Source: Caballeronia mineralivorans PML1(12)
Lineage (GTDB): Bacteria; Pseudomonadota; Gammaproteobacteria; Burkholderiales; Burkholderiaceae
Reading direction: 5' to 3'
Assembly: GCF_001028175.1 (NCBI RefSeq)
Contig: NZ_AEJF01000175.1
Coordinates: 1 to 64,000, forward strand
DNA: 64,000 nucleotides
Positions 44,067 through 52,802 of this stretch are shown here, in pieces. The notes beneath the pieces were generated by a model. The model was not told the DNA's origin, searched no databases, and saw only the letters and a list, made by a program, of their open reading frames with translations. Within the stretch, counting starts at the first letter, position 1; the number at the start of each line of letters is the position of its first letter. The position numbers and the translations under genes were made by a program.

Positions 44067-44629
44067 ATGGCATGAGCGACAACATCTACGCGCACGACAA
44101 CGGTGTCGCGGGTGATCTTTTCGCCGGCGATGGCAACATGTTCCAGCGAGTTTTGCGACTCCGCACGACAGACGAAAATCGACCCGACGACGAACAGAGC
44201 GCGGCGCTGTCATCATTGAACGAGGGGTCTATGAGTCTTTTCAAGACGGTACGATCGAACATCGTGCAGTCGATCCGCGCTTTCAGGGTCCAGGATCTCG
44301 CCGACGAAGCGAGCAAGCTGGGCCAGCATTTTCTCTACGCGTATTGCGGCCAGGCCCAGAGCAAGCAGGAAGTGCTCGAAACCATCGCCACGTCGTTTTT
44401 GTTTCCTAAACACTTTGGAAAGAACTACGACGCGCTGTACGACAGTCTTACCGACCTCGTGCACAAAGCCGGTTCGCAGCCGGGTTTCGTGATCGTGCTG
44501 GAAGCGCTGCCCGTTGCGCAGAAATTTGACAAAGAAGGGCGCGAGACCTTGCTTGACGTGTTTCGCGAAGCCGCGGAATTCTGGGCGGAACGGCGTGTGG
44601 CGTTCAGGGTGTTTTACTCGTTCGCCTGA
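44063..44629 (+). CDS. Barstar-family ribonuclease inhibitor
   Basis: 188 residues. The C-terminal 115 residues are a barstar domain (VQDLADEASKLGQHFLYAYCG, FPKHFGKNYDALYDSLTDL, FVIVLEALP, then DVFREAAEFWAERRVAFRVFYSF), the fold that blocks barnase-type RNases with an acidic face. The first ~60 residues are an extension absent from classical barstar (about 90 residues). An internal ATG at 44231 with GAGGGG upstream would remove most of it. The start overlaps the upstream RNase stop by four bases, so translation is coupled; the natural job is to protect the cytoplasm from that RNase. Confidence 0.88.
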   Translation: MNGMSDNIYAHDNGVAGDLFAGDGNMFQRVLRLRTTDENRPDDEQSAALSSLNEGSMSLFKTVRSNIVQSIRAFRVQDLADEASKLGQHFLYAYCGQAQSKQEVLETIATSFLFPKHFGKNYDALYDSLTDLVHKAGSQPGFVIVLEALPVAQKFDKEGRETLLDVFREAAEFWAERRVAFRVFYSFA

Positions 44630-44701
44630 ACGCCTGCGTTCGGACGTAGTAGATAGTTCTGCCTGCCAGGGGCTTCGTTTTTTCGGCGCAAAGAGCTAAA
44701 T

Positions 44702-44747
44702 AAAGCCGGTCGTCGTCTGTTGAACACAGGCGCCGACCGGCTTTTTT
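44702..44747 (+). terminator. Terminator of the RNase-barstar operon
   Basis: AAGCCGGTCG and CGACCGGCTT pair over 10 bases around a 21-base loop, followed by TTTT. It lies about 70 bases after the barstar stop, between it and the convergent rsmE gene. Confidence 0.75.
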
Positions 44748-44781
44748 GCGTTTCATTCGCGGTGTGGTTACTGCGGCTGGA

Positions 44782-45519
44782 TCACCACCCGCCCCAGCGC
44801 GCCGCGAGCGCCGCCAGGACCGCGATGCCAGCCGTTTCGGTGCGCAAGACTCGCGGTCCCAGGCCGAGCGTGACAAAACCGGCATCGACTATTGATGCTT
44901 CCTCTGCCGGCGAAAATCCGGCTTCCGGGCCAATCACGACTGTCACCGGCGCAGCGGGTGCGCTCGCCGGCAGGGACGCGAAACCAAGCTGCGCCCGCGG
45001 CGACAGCAACAGCCGCAACTCGCCGTCCTGAGCGGGCGGCAGGCTGTCCAGCCATTTATCCAGATCCTGAGGCGCCGCTACGTCCGGCACCCGATTTCTT
45101 CCGCATTGCTCGCACGCGGCCCGCACCAGGGCCTGCCAATGCACTTGCCGACGCGACGCGCGGTCTCCCGACAGCCGCACCACGCCGCGCTCGGCGGTGA
45201 GCGGAACGACGGACGATACGCCCAGTTCCACCGCCTTCTCGATCAGCCAATCCATCTTGTCGCCGCCCGCCACACCCTGCGCGAGCGTCACGCGATACGG
45301 CGGCTCTGCCTCGCTGTCGGTGAATTGATCGAGTTGCACGGTCGCTGCGCGCTTGCCGATCTCGACCAGACGCCCGCGATATTCACCGCCCAGGCCATTG
45401 AAGAGGTGGACAGTATCGTCGGTTTGCAGGCGCAGGACGTGGATATGACGGACGACATCGTCCGGCAAGGGCATGATTTCGCCCGCGACGAGCGGACCGG
45501 CAACGAAAAAGCGTGGCAT
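44782..45519 (-). CDS. rsmE: 16S rRNA (uracil(1498)-N3)-methyltransferase
   Basis: 245 residues from ATG 45519. RsmE methylates U1498 of 16S rRNA using S-adenosylmethionine. An N-terminal PUA-like part (MPRFFVAGPL...HIHVLRLQTDDTVHLFNG) precedes the SPOUT-knot domain with KMDWLIEKAVELGV, VIGPEAGFSPAEEASI and LGLGPRVLRTETAGIAVLAAL, which ties the trefoil knot. The frame is open 23 codons further upstream to 45588, but the family starts at MPRFF. Convergent with the RNase-barstar pair. Confidence 0.95.
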   Translation of the reverse strand: MPRFFVAGPLVAGEIMPLPDDVVRHIHVLRLQTDDTVHLFNGLGGEYRGRLVEIGKRAATVQLDQFTDSEAEPPYRVTLAQGVAGGDKMDWLIEKAVELGVSSVVPLTAERGVVRLSGDRASRRQVHWQALVRAACEQCGRNRVPDVAAPQDLDKWLDSLPPAQDGELRLLLSPRAQLGFASLPASAPAAPVTVVIGPEAGFSPAEEASIVDAGFVTLGLGPRVLRTETAGIAVLAALAARWGGW

Positions 45520-45620
45520 GAAGTAACTCGCCCGGACACCGTGAAGCGCGCGGGCAGGGAAGTGGATCGGTGTTTGAGCGTTGATCAATCGAATCGATGT
45601 GAAACGCGACGGCGCCCAGC

Positions 45621-46034
45621 CTAGTTCAAATGCCGGGCGATTGCCCAGCGATACCCATCCGGGTCTTCGAACTGCGCAAATCGATCGCCCCAGTACTGGT
45701 CTTGCGGCTCGATCAGCGGCTTTGCGCCAACCGCGACCGCGCGCGCGAATGCGGCGTCTACATCGTCGACGTATAGATAAAACGACTGCGGCGCCATCAA
45801 GCCGGTGCTTTTCGGTGTCTTCGCGTGCGAGCCGTATGCGCCTTCCGGCGCAAACATCAGGATCAACTGTCCGCGATACGTCATTTCCACATGGATCACG
45901 GCGCCGTCGTCGTTGACGCTGTCACGCACCGCAAAACCTAGCGCCTGTTCGTAGAAGCCGGTGCTGACACGGGCATCGCGAACAGTCAGGTACGGGGTAA
46001 GCCACGGCACATCGGCGGGGCGGGGGTCGGTCAT
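45621..46034 (-). CDS. VOC (glyoxalase/bleomycin resistance-like) family protein
   Basis: 137 residues, two beta-alpha-beta-beta-beta modules of the vicinal oxygen chelate fold: LTPYLTVRDARVSTGFYEQALGFAV at the start, VDDVDAAFARAVAVGAKPLIEP in the middle and QFEDPDGYRWAIARHL at the end. It resembles the PhnB/glyoxalase-like group. The start has GGAGAA upstream. The substrate cannot be predicted; many such proteins are uncharacterised. It lies 101 bases upstream of rsmE on the same strand. Confidence 0.85.
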   Translation of the reverse strand: MTDPRPADVPWLTPYLTVRDARVSTGFYEQALGFAVRDSVNDDGAVIHVEMTYRGQLILMFAPEGAYGSHAKTPKSTGLMAPQSFYLYVDDVDAAFARAVAVGAKPLIEPQDQYWGDRFAQFEDPDGYRWAIARHLN

Positions 46035-46403
46035 AAGGGCTTCTCCTCGAGCTCGGCTGATGGGTGCATTGTGCCATGGCGCCCTTTGGCATAAGGGGCG
46101 GGCGGTTTTTTGGCCGCGCCGTCAGGTCGCACGAGCGGAGGTATCCGTGCAGGGAGCGTGCCCGCACAAAGGGTTCGCTACGATTTCCCCTTGCCGCCTG
46201 AGCGATCCTCCCGGGCACCGCCTGCCGCCGCCCGGTTCCCCGCCATGGGCGCGCCAGTGCCCCAAAGTCGTCTGTTAGAATAATCGCCTTCCGATCCTCT
46301 TCGTTTCTCGTCGCTCCGGGTGCTGAAAACGTGGTTTCATCGTTCGCCCCGGTGCGTCGCCCAGAATCATCCCAGGATCTTTTCAGGACCTACCGGACTC
46401 GAC
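46035..46403. other. 369-base intergenic region upstream of tkt
   Basis: No gene visible. A -10-like TAGAAT (46276-46281) lies about 120 bases before the tkt start, without a matching -35. The rest is GC-rich with short inverted repeats, probably the tkt leader and the promoter of the minus-strand VOC gene. I see no HexR-like palindrome here. Confidence 0.5.
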
Positions 46404-48434
46404 ATGACGACCCCGACTTCCAGCCAGAGCACCCTGATGGCCAACGCAATCCGTGCGCTGGCAATGGACGCCGTTCAACAAGCCAACTCCGGCCATCCGG
46501 GCATGCCAATGGGCATGGCGGAAATCGGTGTCGCGCTCTGGTCGCGTCACCTGAAGCACAACCCGGGCAATCCGCACTGGGCCGACCGCGATCGTTTTGT
46601 GTTGTCAAACGGCCATGGCTCCATGCTGCTGTATTCGCTGCTGCACCTGACCGGCTATGACCTGCCGATCAACGAACTGAAGAGCTTCCGCCAACTGCAT
46701 TCGAAGACGCCGGGACATCCGGAATACGGCATCACGCCGGGCGTGGAAACGACGACCGGTCCGCTCGGCCAAGGTCTCGCGAACGCAGTCGGCATGGCGC
46801 TCGCCGAAGCGCTGCTGGCGGCGGAGTTCAACAAGGACGGCGCGAAGATCGTCGACCACCATACGTACGTGTTCCTCGGCGACGGCTGCATGATGGAAGG
46901 CATCTCGCACGAAGCCTGTTCGTTCGCCGGTACGCTCAAGCTGAACAAGCTGATCGCGCTGTACGACGACAATGGCATCTCCATCGACGGTCACGTTGAG
47001 CACTGGTTCCACGACGACACCCCGAAGCGTTTCGAAGCCTACGGCTGGAACGTCATCCGCGCGGTGGACGGCCACAACGTGGAGGCTGTGGACGCGGCAA
47101 TCGCACAGGCGAAAACCTCGGACAAGCCCACGCTGATCTGCTGCCGTACGACCATCGGCAAGGGTGCGCCGACGAAGCAAGGCAGCCACGATTCGCACGG
47201 CGCGCCGCTCGGCGCCAAAGAAATTGCCGATGCCCGTGCCGGTATGGGCTGGACTTGGGAACCGTTCGTGATTCCGCAGGAAGTCTATGCCGCGTGGGAC
47301 GCGAAGGAAGAGGGCGCGCGCGCGGAAGCGGAGTGGAACAAGCAATTCGATGCATACCGTGTGAAGTATTCGGCCGAAGCCGCTGAATTCGTGCGCCGGA
47401 TGAACGGCGAACTGCCGGCGAAGTGGGCGCAGGACGCGAAGGACATTATCGAGGCGGCGAATCAGAAGGGCGAAACCATTGCCACGCGCAAGGCGTCGCA
47501 GCAAACGCTCGACGGCCTTGCCGCCGCGCTGCCTGAACTGCTCGGCGGTTCCGCCGACCTGACGGGTTCGAATTTGACGAACTGGAAGGCATCGAAGCCG
47601 GTGCGCGCCGGTGAAGGCACGAACCAGATCCAGTGGGGCAACCATATCAACTACGGCGTGCGCGAATTCGGCATGAGCGCGGCCATCAACGGCATCGTGC
47701 TGCATGGCGGATATCGGCCGTTCGGCGGCACGTTCCTGACGTTCTCGGACTACAGCCGCAACGCACTGCGCGTGGCGGCACTGATGAAGGCGCCGTCCAT
47801 CTTCGTGTTCACGCACGATTCGATCGGCCTCGGCGAAGACGGCCCGACGCACCAGTCGGTGGAACAAACGTCGAGCTTGCGGCTGATTCCGCACTTACAG
47901 GTGTGGCGTCCGGCGGATACCGTCGAGACCGCTGTGGCATGGACGTACGCTATTGAGCACAAAGGGCCGTCGGCGCTGATTTTCACGCGTCAGAACCTGC
48001 TGTTCTCGCCGCGTAACGACGTGCAGATCGCGAACATTTCGAAGGGCGGCTACGTGCTGCGCGACTGGAACGACGACATTCCCGCACGCAAGATCATCTT
48101 GATCGCGACGGGTTCGGAAGTCGAACTGGCGCTCAAAGCCGGCGAGAAACTGGCGCAGGAAGGCATTGGCGCGCGTATCGTTTCCATGCCTTGTACGAAC
48201 GCGTTCGATCTGCAAGACCAGGAATATCGCGACCGCGTGTTGCCCAAGGGCGTCGTGCGCGTGGCGATCGAGGCCGGCGTGACCGATTTCTGGCGTAAGT
48301 ACGTGGGTCTCGAAGGCGGCGTGGTGGGCATCGATTCGTTCGGCGAATCCGCACCCGCCGGCGAGCTTTTCAAGTATTTCGGCTTCACCGTCGAGCATGT
48401 CGTGGAGACGGCAAAAGCTGCGCTCGCGGGCTGA
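46404..48434 (+). CDS. tkt: Transketolase
   Basis: 676 residues from ATG 46404. Thiamine-diphosphate enzyme moving two-carbon units in the pentose phosphate (and Calvin-type) interconversions, yielding erythrose 4-phosphate for AroG. Motifs: ANSGHPGMPMGMAEIG, the TPP-binding GDGCMMEGISHEACSFAG, TTTGPLGQGLANAVGMALAE, and the pyrimidine-domain segment FVFTHDSIGLGEDGPTHQ. The open frame continues upstream from a GTG at 46320, but the family start is at 46404. gapA follows 71 bases downstream. Confidence 0.97.
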   Translation: MTTPTSSQSTLMANAIRALAMDAVQQANSGHPGMPMGMAEIGVALWSRHLKHNPGNPHWADRDRFVLSNGHGSMLLYSLLHLTGYDLPINELKSFRQLHSKTPGHPEYGITPGVETTTGPLGQGLANAVGMALAEALLAAEFNKDGAKIVDHHTYVFLGDGCMMEGISHEACSFAGTLKLNKLIALYDDNGISIDGHVEHWFHDDTPKRFEAYGWNVIRAVDGHNVEAVDAAIAQAKTSDKPTLICCRTTIGKGAPTKQGSHDSHGAPLGAKEIADARAGMGWTWEPFVIPQEVYAAWDAKEEGARAEAEWNKQFDAYRVKYSAEAAEFVRRMNGELPAKWAQDAKDIIEAANQKGETIATRKASQQTLDGLAAALPELLGGSADLTGSNLTNWKASKPVRAGEGTNQIQWGNHINYGVREFGMSAAINGIVLHGGYRPFGGTFLTFSDYSRNALRVAALMKAPSIFVFTHDSIGLGEDGPTHQSVEQTSSLRLIPHLQVWRPADTVETAVAWTYAIEHKGPSALIFTRQNLLFSPRNDVQIANISKGGYVLRDWNDDIPARKIILIATGSEVELALKAGEKLAQEGIGARIVSMPCTNAFDLQDQEYRDRVLPKGVVRVAIEAGVTDFWRKYVGLEGGVVGIDSFGESAPAGELFKYFGFTVEHVVETAKAALAG

Positions 48435-48505
48435 TCGGGCGCTTTGTAAAAAGCGAACCCGGCAGCGGCGAACTGGAATTTTTTTCAGCCATCAGGAGAT
48501 AGACC

Positions 48506-49516
48506 ATGACGATTCGCGTTGCAATCAACGGCTACGGCCGGATCGGCCGCAATACGCTGCGCGCCTTCTATGAAAACGGCAAGAAGCACGACATCGAGAT
48601 CGTTGCCATCAACGACCTTGGCGATGCCAACACGAACGCACACCTGACGCAGTACGACACGGCGCACGGCAAGTTCCCAGGCGAAGTGTCGGTGGACGGC
48701 GATTACCTCGTGGTCAACGGCGACCGGATCCGCGTGCTGGCGAACCGCAACCCGGCCGAATTGCCCTGGGGCGAGCTGAACGTCGACGTGGTGATGGAAT
48801 GCACGGGCTTTTTCACGACGAAGGAAAAGGCCAGCGCGCACATCAAGGGCGGTGCGAAGAAGGTCATCATCTCGGCGCCGGGCGGTAAGGATGTGGATGC
48901 GACCATCGTTTATGGCGTGAATCACCATGTGCTGAAGGCGTCGGATACGGTCATCTCGAATGCATCGTGCACGACGAACTGCCTGGCACCGCTCGTCAAG
49001 CCGCTCAACGACAAGATCGGCCTGGTGAACGGTCTGATGACTACGATCCACGCCTACACGAACGACCAGGTGCTGACGGACGTGTATCACGAAGATCTGC
49101 GCCGCGCGCGCTCGGCCACGCACAGCCAGATTCCGACGAAGACGGGTGCTGCGTCGGCGGTGGGTCTGGTGTTGCCGGAACTGAACGGCAAGCTGGATGG
49201 TTACGCGATTCGCGTGCCGACCATCAATGTGTCGATCGTCGACCTGTCGTTCATCGCTGCACGCGACACGACGGTGGATGAAGTGAATTCGATCATGAAG
49301 GAAGCATCGGAAGGCGCGTTGAAGGGCATCCTGGGCTATAACACTGCACCGCTGGTCTCGATCGACTTCAACCACAACCCGGCTTCGTCCACCTTCGACG
49401 CTACGCTCACGAAGGTCTCGGGCCGTCTGGTGAAGGTGTCGAGCTGGTACGACAACGAGTGGGGCTTCTCGAACCGCATGCTGGATACGGCCGTGGCGCT
49501 GGCGAATGCGAAGTAA
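48506..49516 (+). CDS. gapA: Glyceraldehyde-3-phosphate dehydrogenase
   Basis: 336 residues. NAD-binding GINGYGRIGRNTLRAF-like start (VAINGYGRIGRN) and the catalytic Cys in SNASCTTNCLAPLVKPLND (about residue 155) are clear; the substrate loop HSQIPTKTGAASAVG and the C-terminal WYDNEWGFSNRML complete the family. It converts glyceraldehyde 3-phosphate to 1,3-bisphosphoglycerate. The ATG is preceded by CAGGAGATAGACC. A terminator follows. tkt-gapA is a common order in Burkholderia. Confidence 0.98.
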   Translation: MTIRVAINGYGRIGRNTLRAFYENGKKHDIEIVAINDLGDANTNAHLTQYDTAHGKFPGEVSVDGDYLVVNGDRIRVLANRNPAELPWGELNVDVVMECTGFFTTKEKASAHIKGGAKKVIISAPGGKDVDATIVYGVNHHVLKASDTVISNASCTTNCLAPLVKPLNDKIGLVNGLMTTIHAYTNDQVLTDVYHEDLRRARSATHSQIPTKTGAASAVGLVLPELNGKLDGYAIRVPTINVSIVDLSFIAARDTTVDEVNSIMKEASEGALKGILGYNTAPLVSIDFNHNPASSTFDATLTKVSGRLVKVSSWYDNEWGFSNRMLDTAVALANAK

Positions 49517-49562
49517 AGCCGCGAAGTAAAGCTGCCAAGTAACGCAGTGAAATCAAGCTGAA

Positions 49563-49597
49563 AAAAAGCCGCCGGTTTGCAAGAACCGGTGGCTTTT
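49563..49597 (+). terminator. Terminator of gapA, probably bidirectional (also fur)
   Basis: AAAAAGCC-G-CCGGTT pairs with AACCGG-T-GGCTTTTT around a six-base loop, with Ts on the plus side. It sits between convergent gapA and fur and would serve both. Confidence 0.75.
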
Positions 49598-49643
49598 TCA
49601 CACCTGGCGCGCCAACGTCACGCGCATGAACGGGCCGTCGAAA

Positions 49644-50072
49644 TCAGTTCTTCCTGTGGGGACAGTGCTCCTTCGTGCAGGTGCCATACAGCGCGAGCGC
49701 GTGTTCGTGCAGCTTGAAGCCACGCTCCTTGGCAATATCCTGCTGACGGCTTTCGATCTCGGCGTCGAAAAACTCTTCCACCATGCCGCAGTCAAGACAC
49801 ACCAGATGGTCGTGGTGGGTCCCTTCGTTGAGTTCGAACACGGCTTTGCCCGACTCGAAGTTACTGCGTGACAGTAGGCCCGCTTGCTCGAACTGCGTGA
49901 GCACGCGGTACACGGTCGCCAGACCGATGTCGAGTTCTTCGTGCAACAGGTTTCTATACACGTCTTCTGCAGTCAGGTGACGCACAGGGCTATGCTGGAA
50001 AATCTCAAGTATCTTGAGCCGGGGCAAGGTCGCCTTCAGCCCGATATTTTTCAGATCGGCGGGATTGGTCAT
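49644..50072 (-). CDS. fur: Ferric uptake regulator Fur
   Basis: 142 residues. N-terminal winged helix (LKATLPRLKILEIFQ, TAEDVYRNLLHEELDIGLATVYRVLTQFEQAGLL in parts) and a C-terminal metal-sensing part with the HHDH cluster (THHDHLVCLDCGMVEEFFD), CxxC-type cysteines and the final CTKEHCPH. Fur with ferrous iron represses iron-uptake genes. It is divergent from bamE; the shared gap may contain autoregulatory sites, but I could not identify a good 19-base Fur box by eye. Confidence 0.96.
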   Translation of the reverse strand: MTNPADLKNIGLKATLPRLKILEIFQHSPVRHLTAEDVYRNLLHEELDIGLATVYRVLTQFEQAGLLSRSNFESGKAVFELNEGTHHDHLVCLDCGMVEEFFDAEIESRQQDIAKERGFKLHEHALALYGTCTKEHCPHRKN

Positions 50073-50209
50073 CGCTAGGCATCCCTAGAGTACAATTCAA
50101 GGTTCTCATAGTAATGCGTTTTTACCGTTCCGGTCACCATCCGAACGAAATGGCGCGATCTCCGAAAGACTCCGAAACTTCTTGCGCCCCCACGGGCGAT
50201 GGGCCAGGC

Positions 50210-50233
50210 GAAGGGTGAAATGAAGGGTGAAAT
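50210..50233 (+). repeat. 12-base tandem duplication carrying the bamE ribosome site
   Basis: GAAGGGTGAAAT occurs twice in direct succession (50210-50221, 50222-50233). Each copy provides an AAGGG ribosome-binding sequence followed by an in-frame ATG (50220 and 50232), so bamE has two possible starts four codons apart. Confidence 0.7.
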
Positions 50234-51095
50234 GTTTCTAAAATCTTTATTGAATAGCCGGGAGAGCCGTCGTATGCGCGGATCCTTGATCGCCGCCGCG
50301 ACTATGACCGTCCTGGCCGGTTGTTCCACTTACGATAGCGTTACGCAGAGCATCGCGCAGCGCATCACACCGTACCGGATCACGGTCGTGCAAGGGAATT
50401 TCGTTTCGCAGGAAGCAGCGAGCCAGTTGAAAGTCGGCATGTCGCGCGACCAGGTGAAGGCGCTGCTCGGCACGCCGTTGCTCGCGGACATGTTCCATGC
50501 GGATCGCTGGGACTACATCTTCTACTTCAAGCGCGGTTCTACGTCGGTCGTGCAGCAGCGTGACTTCGTCGTGCTGTTCGCGGGCGATCGCGTGGCGAGC
50601 TGGTCGGGCGGCGAGAATTTGCCGTCGAATCTAGAGTTGCTGGCGGAAATCGATGGCGACAAGGGCCGTAAGCTCCCCGTCGCTCCGGCTGCGGCGAGCG
50701 GGGCCAGCTCAGCTGCTGCGGCAGCCGCGTCGTCCAGCGGTACTGCGGTCGCTGCGGCAGCGAGTGCGCCGGGTGTCCAGCCAGACGCATCGAGTGCAGC
50801 GAATGCGTTCGCCGGCGACGCCAACCAGCAAGCCGCGCAAGCCGCCAATCGCGCGACCACCGCTGTGCAGGCGCCTACCGGACGGGTCCGCTCGTCGGCC
50901 ATGCCGAACGTGCCGGGCAGCCCGGGCTTGCCGAACGCCAACAACACCACAGGCAACGCGCAGATCCAGTTGCAGCGTCGTCCAGATACGGTGACGGTCC
51001 CGGACAGCAGCGCCGTCGGTCCGCAAGGCACGTCGCCGAGCCCAGCGAACACGACAGGTCAAGGCACCTCCGTGCCGTCGACGAGTACCAACTAA
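50232..51095 (+). CDS. bamE: Outer membrane protein assembly factor BamE (OmlA), with a long C-terminal tail
   Basis: 287 residues from the ATG at 50232. An N-terminal lipoprotein signal ends in LAGCSTYDS (Cys about residue 31). The SmpA/OmlA domain follows (PYRITVVQGNFVSQEAASQLKVGMSRDQVKALLGTPLLADMFHADRWDYIFYFKRG in sequence). BamE is a small part of the BAM complex that inserts beta-barrel proteins. After about residue 145 the chain becomes Ala/Ser/Thr/Gln/Pro-rich with no fold signature, roughly 140 residues beyond the usual BamE length (113 in E. coli). An alternative start is the in-frame ATG at 50220. Confidence 0.9.
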   Translation: MFLKSLLNSRESRRMRGSLIAAATMTVLAGCSTYDSVTQSIAQRITPYRITVVQGNFVSQEAASQLKVGMSRDQVKALLGTPLLADMFHADRWDYIFYFKRGSTSVVQQRDFVVLFAGDRVASWSGGENLPSNLELLAEIDGDKGRKLPVAPAAASGASSAAAAAASSSGTAVAAAASAPGVQPDASSAANAFAGDANQQAAQAANRATTAVQAPTGRVRSSAMPNVPGSPGLPNANNTTGNAQIQLQRRPDTVTVPDSSAVGPQGTSPSPANTTGQGTSVPSTSTN

Positions 51096-51233
51096 GCAAA
51101 GCGGCGGGCTTGGTCCCGCTCGTTTTGCCTGGTTTCGTCCGGTTCCACTGTGTTCGGGCGGTCGCGCGCCAAGCGTCGGCCGCATCGCTTCGACGCTTCT
51201 GACTTGATAGCCCCAACTCACGCGAGATACGCC

Positions 51234-52031
51234 ATGAAAATCGCCATTGCCGGCGCATCGGGCCGCATGGGCCGCATGCTGATTGAAACCGTTCTCAAGG
51301 ACCCCAACGCCACGCTGGCCGGCGCGCTCGGCAGAACCGGATCGCCGCAGCTCGGCCAGGACGCAGGCGCGTTCCTCGGACAAGAGACGGGCGTTATTCT
51401 GACGGACGATATCGAACGTGTATTCGCCAACGCCGACGTGCTGATCGACTTCACGCGTCCCGAAGGCACGCTCGTGCATCTGGAAGCCGCGTTGCGGCAT
51501 AACGTGAAGATGGTCATCGGCACGACGGGTTTCGACGATGACCAGAAAGCCCAATTACGCGCTGCCGGCGATCGAATCGGCATCGTGTTCGCACCGAACA
51601 TGAGCGTTGGCGTGAATGTAACGCTCAAGCTGCTTGAGTTCGCGGCGCGGCATTTCGCCGAAGGCTACGACATCGAAATCATCGAAGCACATCACCGGCA
51701 CAAGGTCGACGCGCCGTCAGGCACCGCGCTTGCAATGGGTGAAACCATCGCTCATGCGCTTGGTCGTGAACTGAAGGATTGCGCCGTGTATGGCCGCGAA
51801 GGTGTCACGGGCGAACGTGATCCGTCGACTATCGGGTTTGCGGCAATTCGCGGCGGTGACATCGTCGGCGATCACACGGTGTTGTTCGCGGGCATCGGCG
51901 AGCGGATCGAGATCACGCACAAATCGGCCAACCGGCTGTCCTATGCACAGGGCTCGTTGCGCGCCGCCCACTTTCTCGCGGGCCGCGAGCGCGGTTTGTT
52001 CGACATGCAGGACGTGCTCGGTTTGCGCTGA
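51234..52031 (+). CDS. dapB: 4-hydroxy-tetrahydrodipicolinate reductase
   Basis: 265 residues from ATG 51234. DapB reduces hydroxytetrahydrodipicolinate in lysine and diaminopimelate synthesis. The nucleotide-binding KIAIAGASGRMGRMLIE begins the protein; GTTGFDDDQ, the catalytic EAHHRHKVDAPSGTAL and HTVLFAGIGERIEITHKS follow in order. The open frame runs upstream to 51150 without family residues. It is followed closely (26 bases) by exbB-like and exbD-like genes, the customary arrangement in Burkholderia. Confidence 0.97.
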   Translation: MKIAIAGASGRMGRMLIETVLKDPNATLAGALGRTGSPQLGQDAGAFLGQETGVILTDDIERVFANADVLIDFTRPEGTLVHLEAALRHNVKMVIGTTGFDDDQKAQLRAAGDRIGIVFAPNMSVGVNVTLKLLEFAARHFAEGYDIEIIEAHHRHKVDAPSGTALAMGETIAHALGRELKDCAVYGREGVTGERDPSTIGFAAIRGGDIVGDHTVLFAGIGERIEITHKSANRLSYAQGSLRAAHFLAGRERGLFDMQDVLGLR

Positions 52032-52057
52032 GCCGCTCACCCCGAGGTCTTTGTCCG

Positions 52058-52762
52058 ATGGCTACAACCGGCATCATCCATTATCTGCAAAGCAGCGACG
52101 GCATCACGCATGGCGTCGCGGGCGTGCTTCTGGCCATGTCGGTGGCGAGCTGGTGTTTTCTGATCGTGAAGGCGTGGGTGCTGGTGCGCGCGAAGCGTCA
52201 GGGACCGCGCGCCGTGCAGCGGTTCTGGCAGGCGCCGACGCTCGCCGAGGGCATCGCGGAGTTGCGCAAAGCCGATAAGGAGCGCGTGTACCTGCCGCTT
52301 GCGATCGCCGCGTGGCGGGCGTCAGAGGCGGAAATGCCCGGTGCGCTGATCGCGCATGTGGAGCCCGGCGAGCGCGTGTTGCGCGCGCTGCGGCATGCGT
52401 TGCTGGCATCGCAAAGGCGGCTTGAGTTCGGGCAGGTTTTGCTGGCGTCGGTGGGCAGTACGGCACCGTTCGTCGGTTTGCTCGGCACCGTGTGGGGCAT
52501 TTATCACGCGCTGGGCAGCATCGCGGCGAGCGGGCAGGCGATGATCGAGAATGTGGCGGGTCCGGTTGGCGAGGCGCTGATCATGACGGCGTTCGGACTG
52601 GTCGTCGCGATCCCGGCAGTGCTTGCGTACAACGTGCTGGGGCGGCTGGTGCGGCAGATATCTGAAGAACTCGACGGCTTTGCGCACGACCTGCACGCGT
52701 ACACGAGCGGCGTGGCGCCGCGCCGCGTCAAGAGCACACCGGTTCAAGACCGCGTGGTTTAA
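52058..52762 (+). CDS. exbB: MotA/TolQ/ExbB proton channel family protein
   Basis: 234 residues. Three membrane segments are visible: about 20-42 (AGVLLAMSVASWCFLIVKAWVLV), about 130-150 (VLLASVGSTAPFVGLLGTVWGIY) and about 170-195 (VGEALIMTAFGLVVAIPAVLAYNVLG). The conserved TAPFVGLLGTVWGI and GLVVAIPAVLAYN match ExbB/TolQ. With the ExbD-like next gene it would turn proton flow into motion for TonB-type or similar envelope machinery. No tonB, tolA, tolB or pal is adjacent, so I favour the ExbB name without certainty. Confidence 0.82.
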   Translation: MATTGIIHYLQSSDGITHGVAGVLLAMSVASWCFLIVKAWVLVRAKRQGPRAVQRFWQAPTLAEGIAELRKADKERVYLPLAIAAWRASEAEMPGALIAHVEPGERVLRALRHALLASQRRLEFGQVLLASVGSTAPFVGLLGTVWGIYHALGSIAASGQAMIENVAGPVGEALIMTAFGLVVAIPAVLAYNVLGRLVRQISEELDGFAHDLHAYTSGVAPRRVKSTPVQDRVV

Positions 52763-52802
52763 GGCACCGACCCTTCAATACCACGCACCGGGCGAGCACA
52801 TC

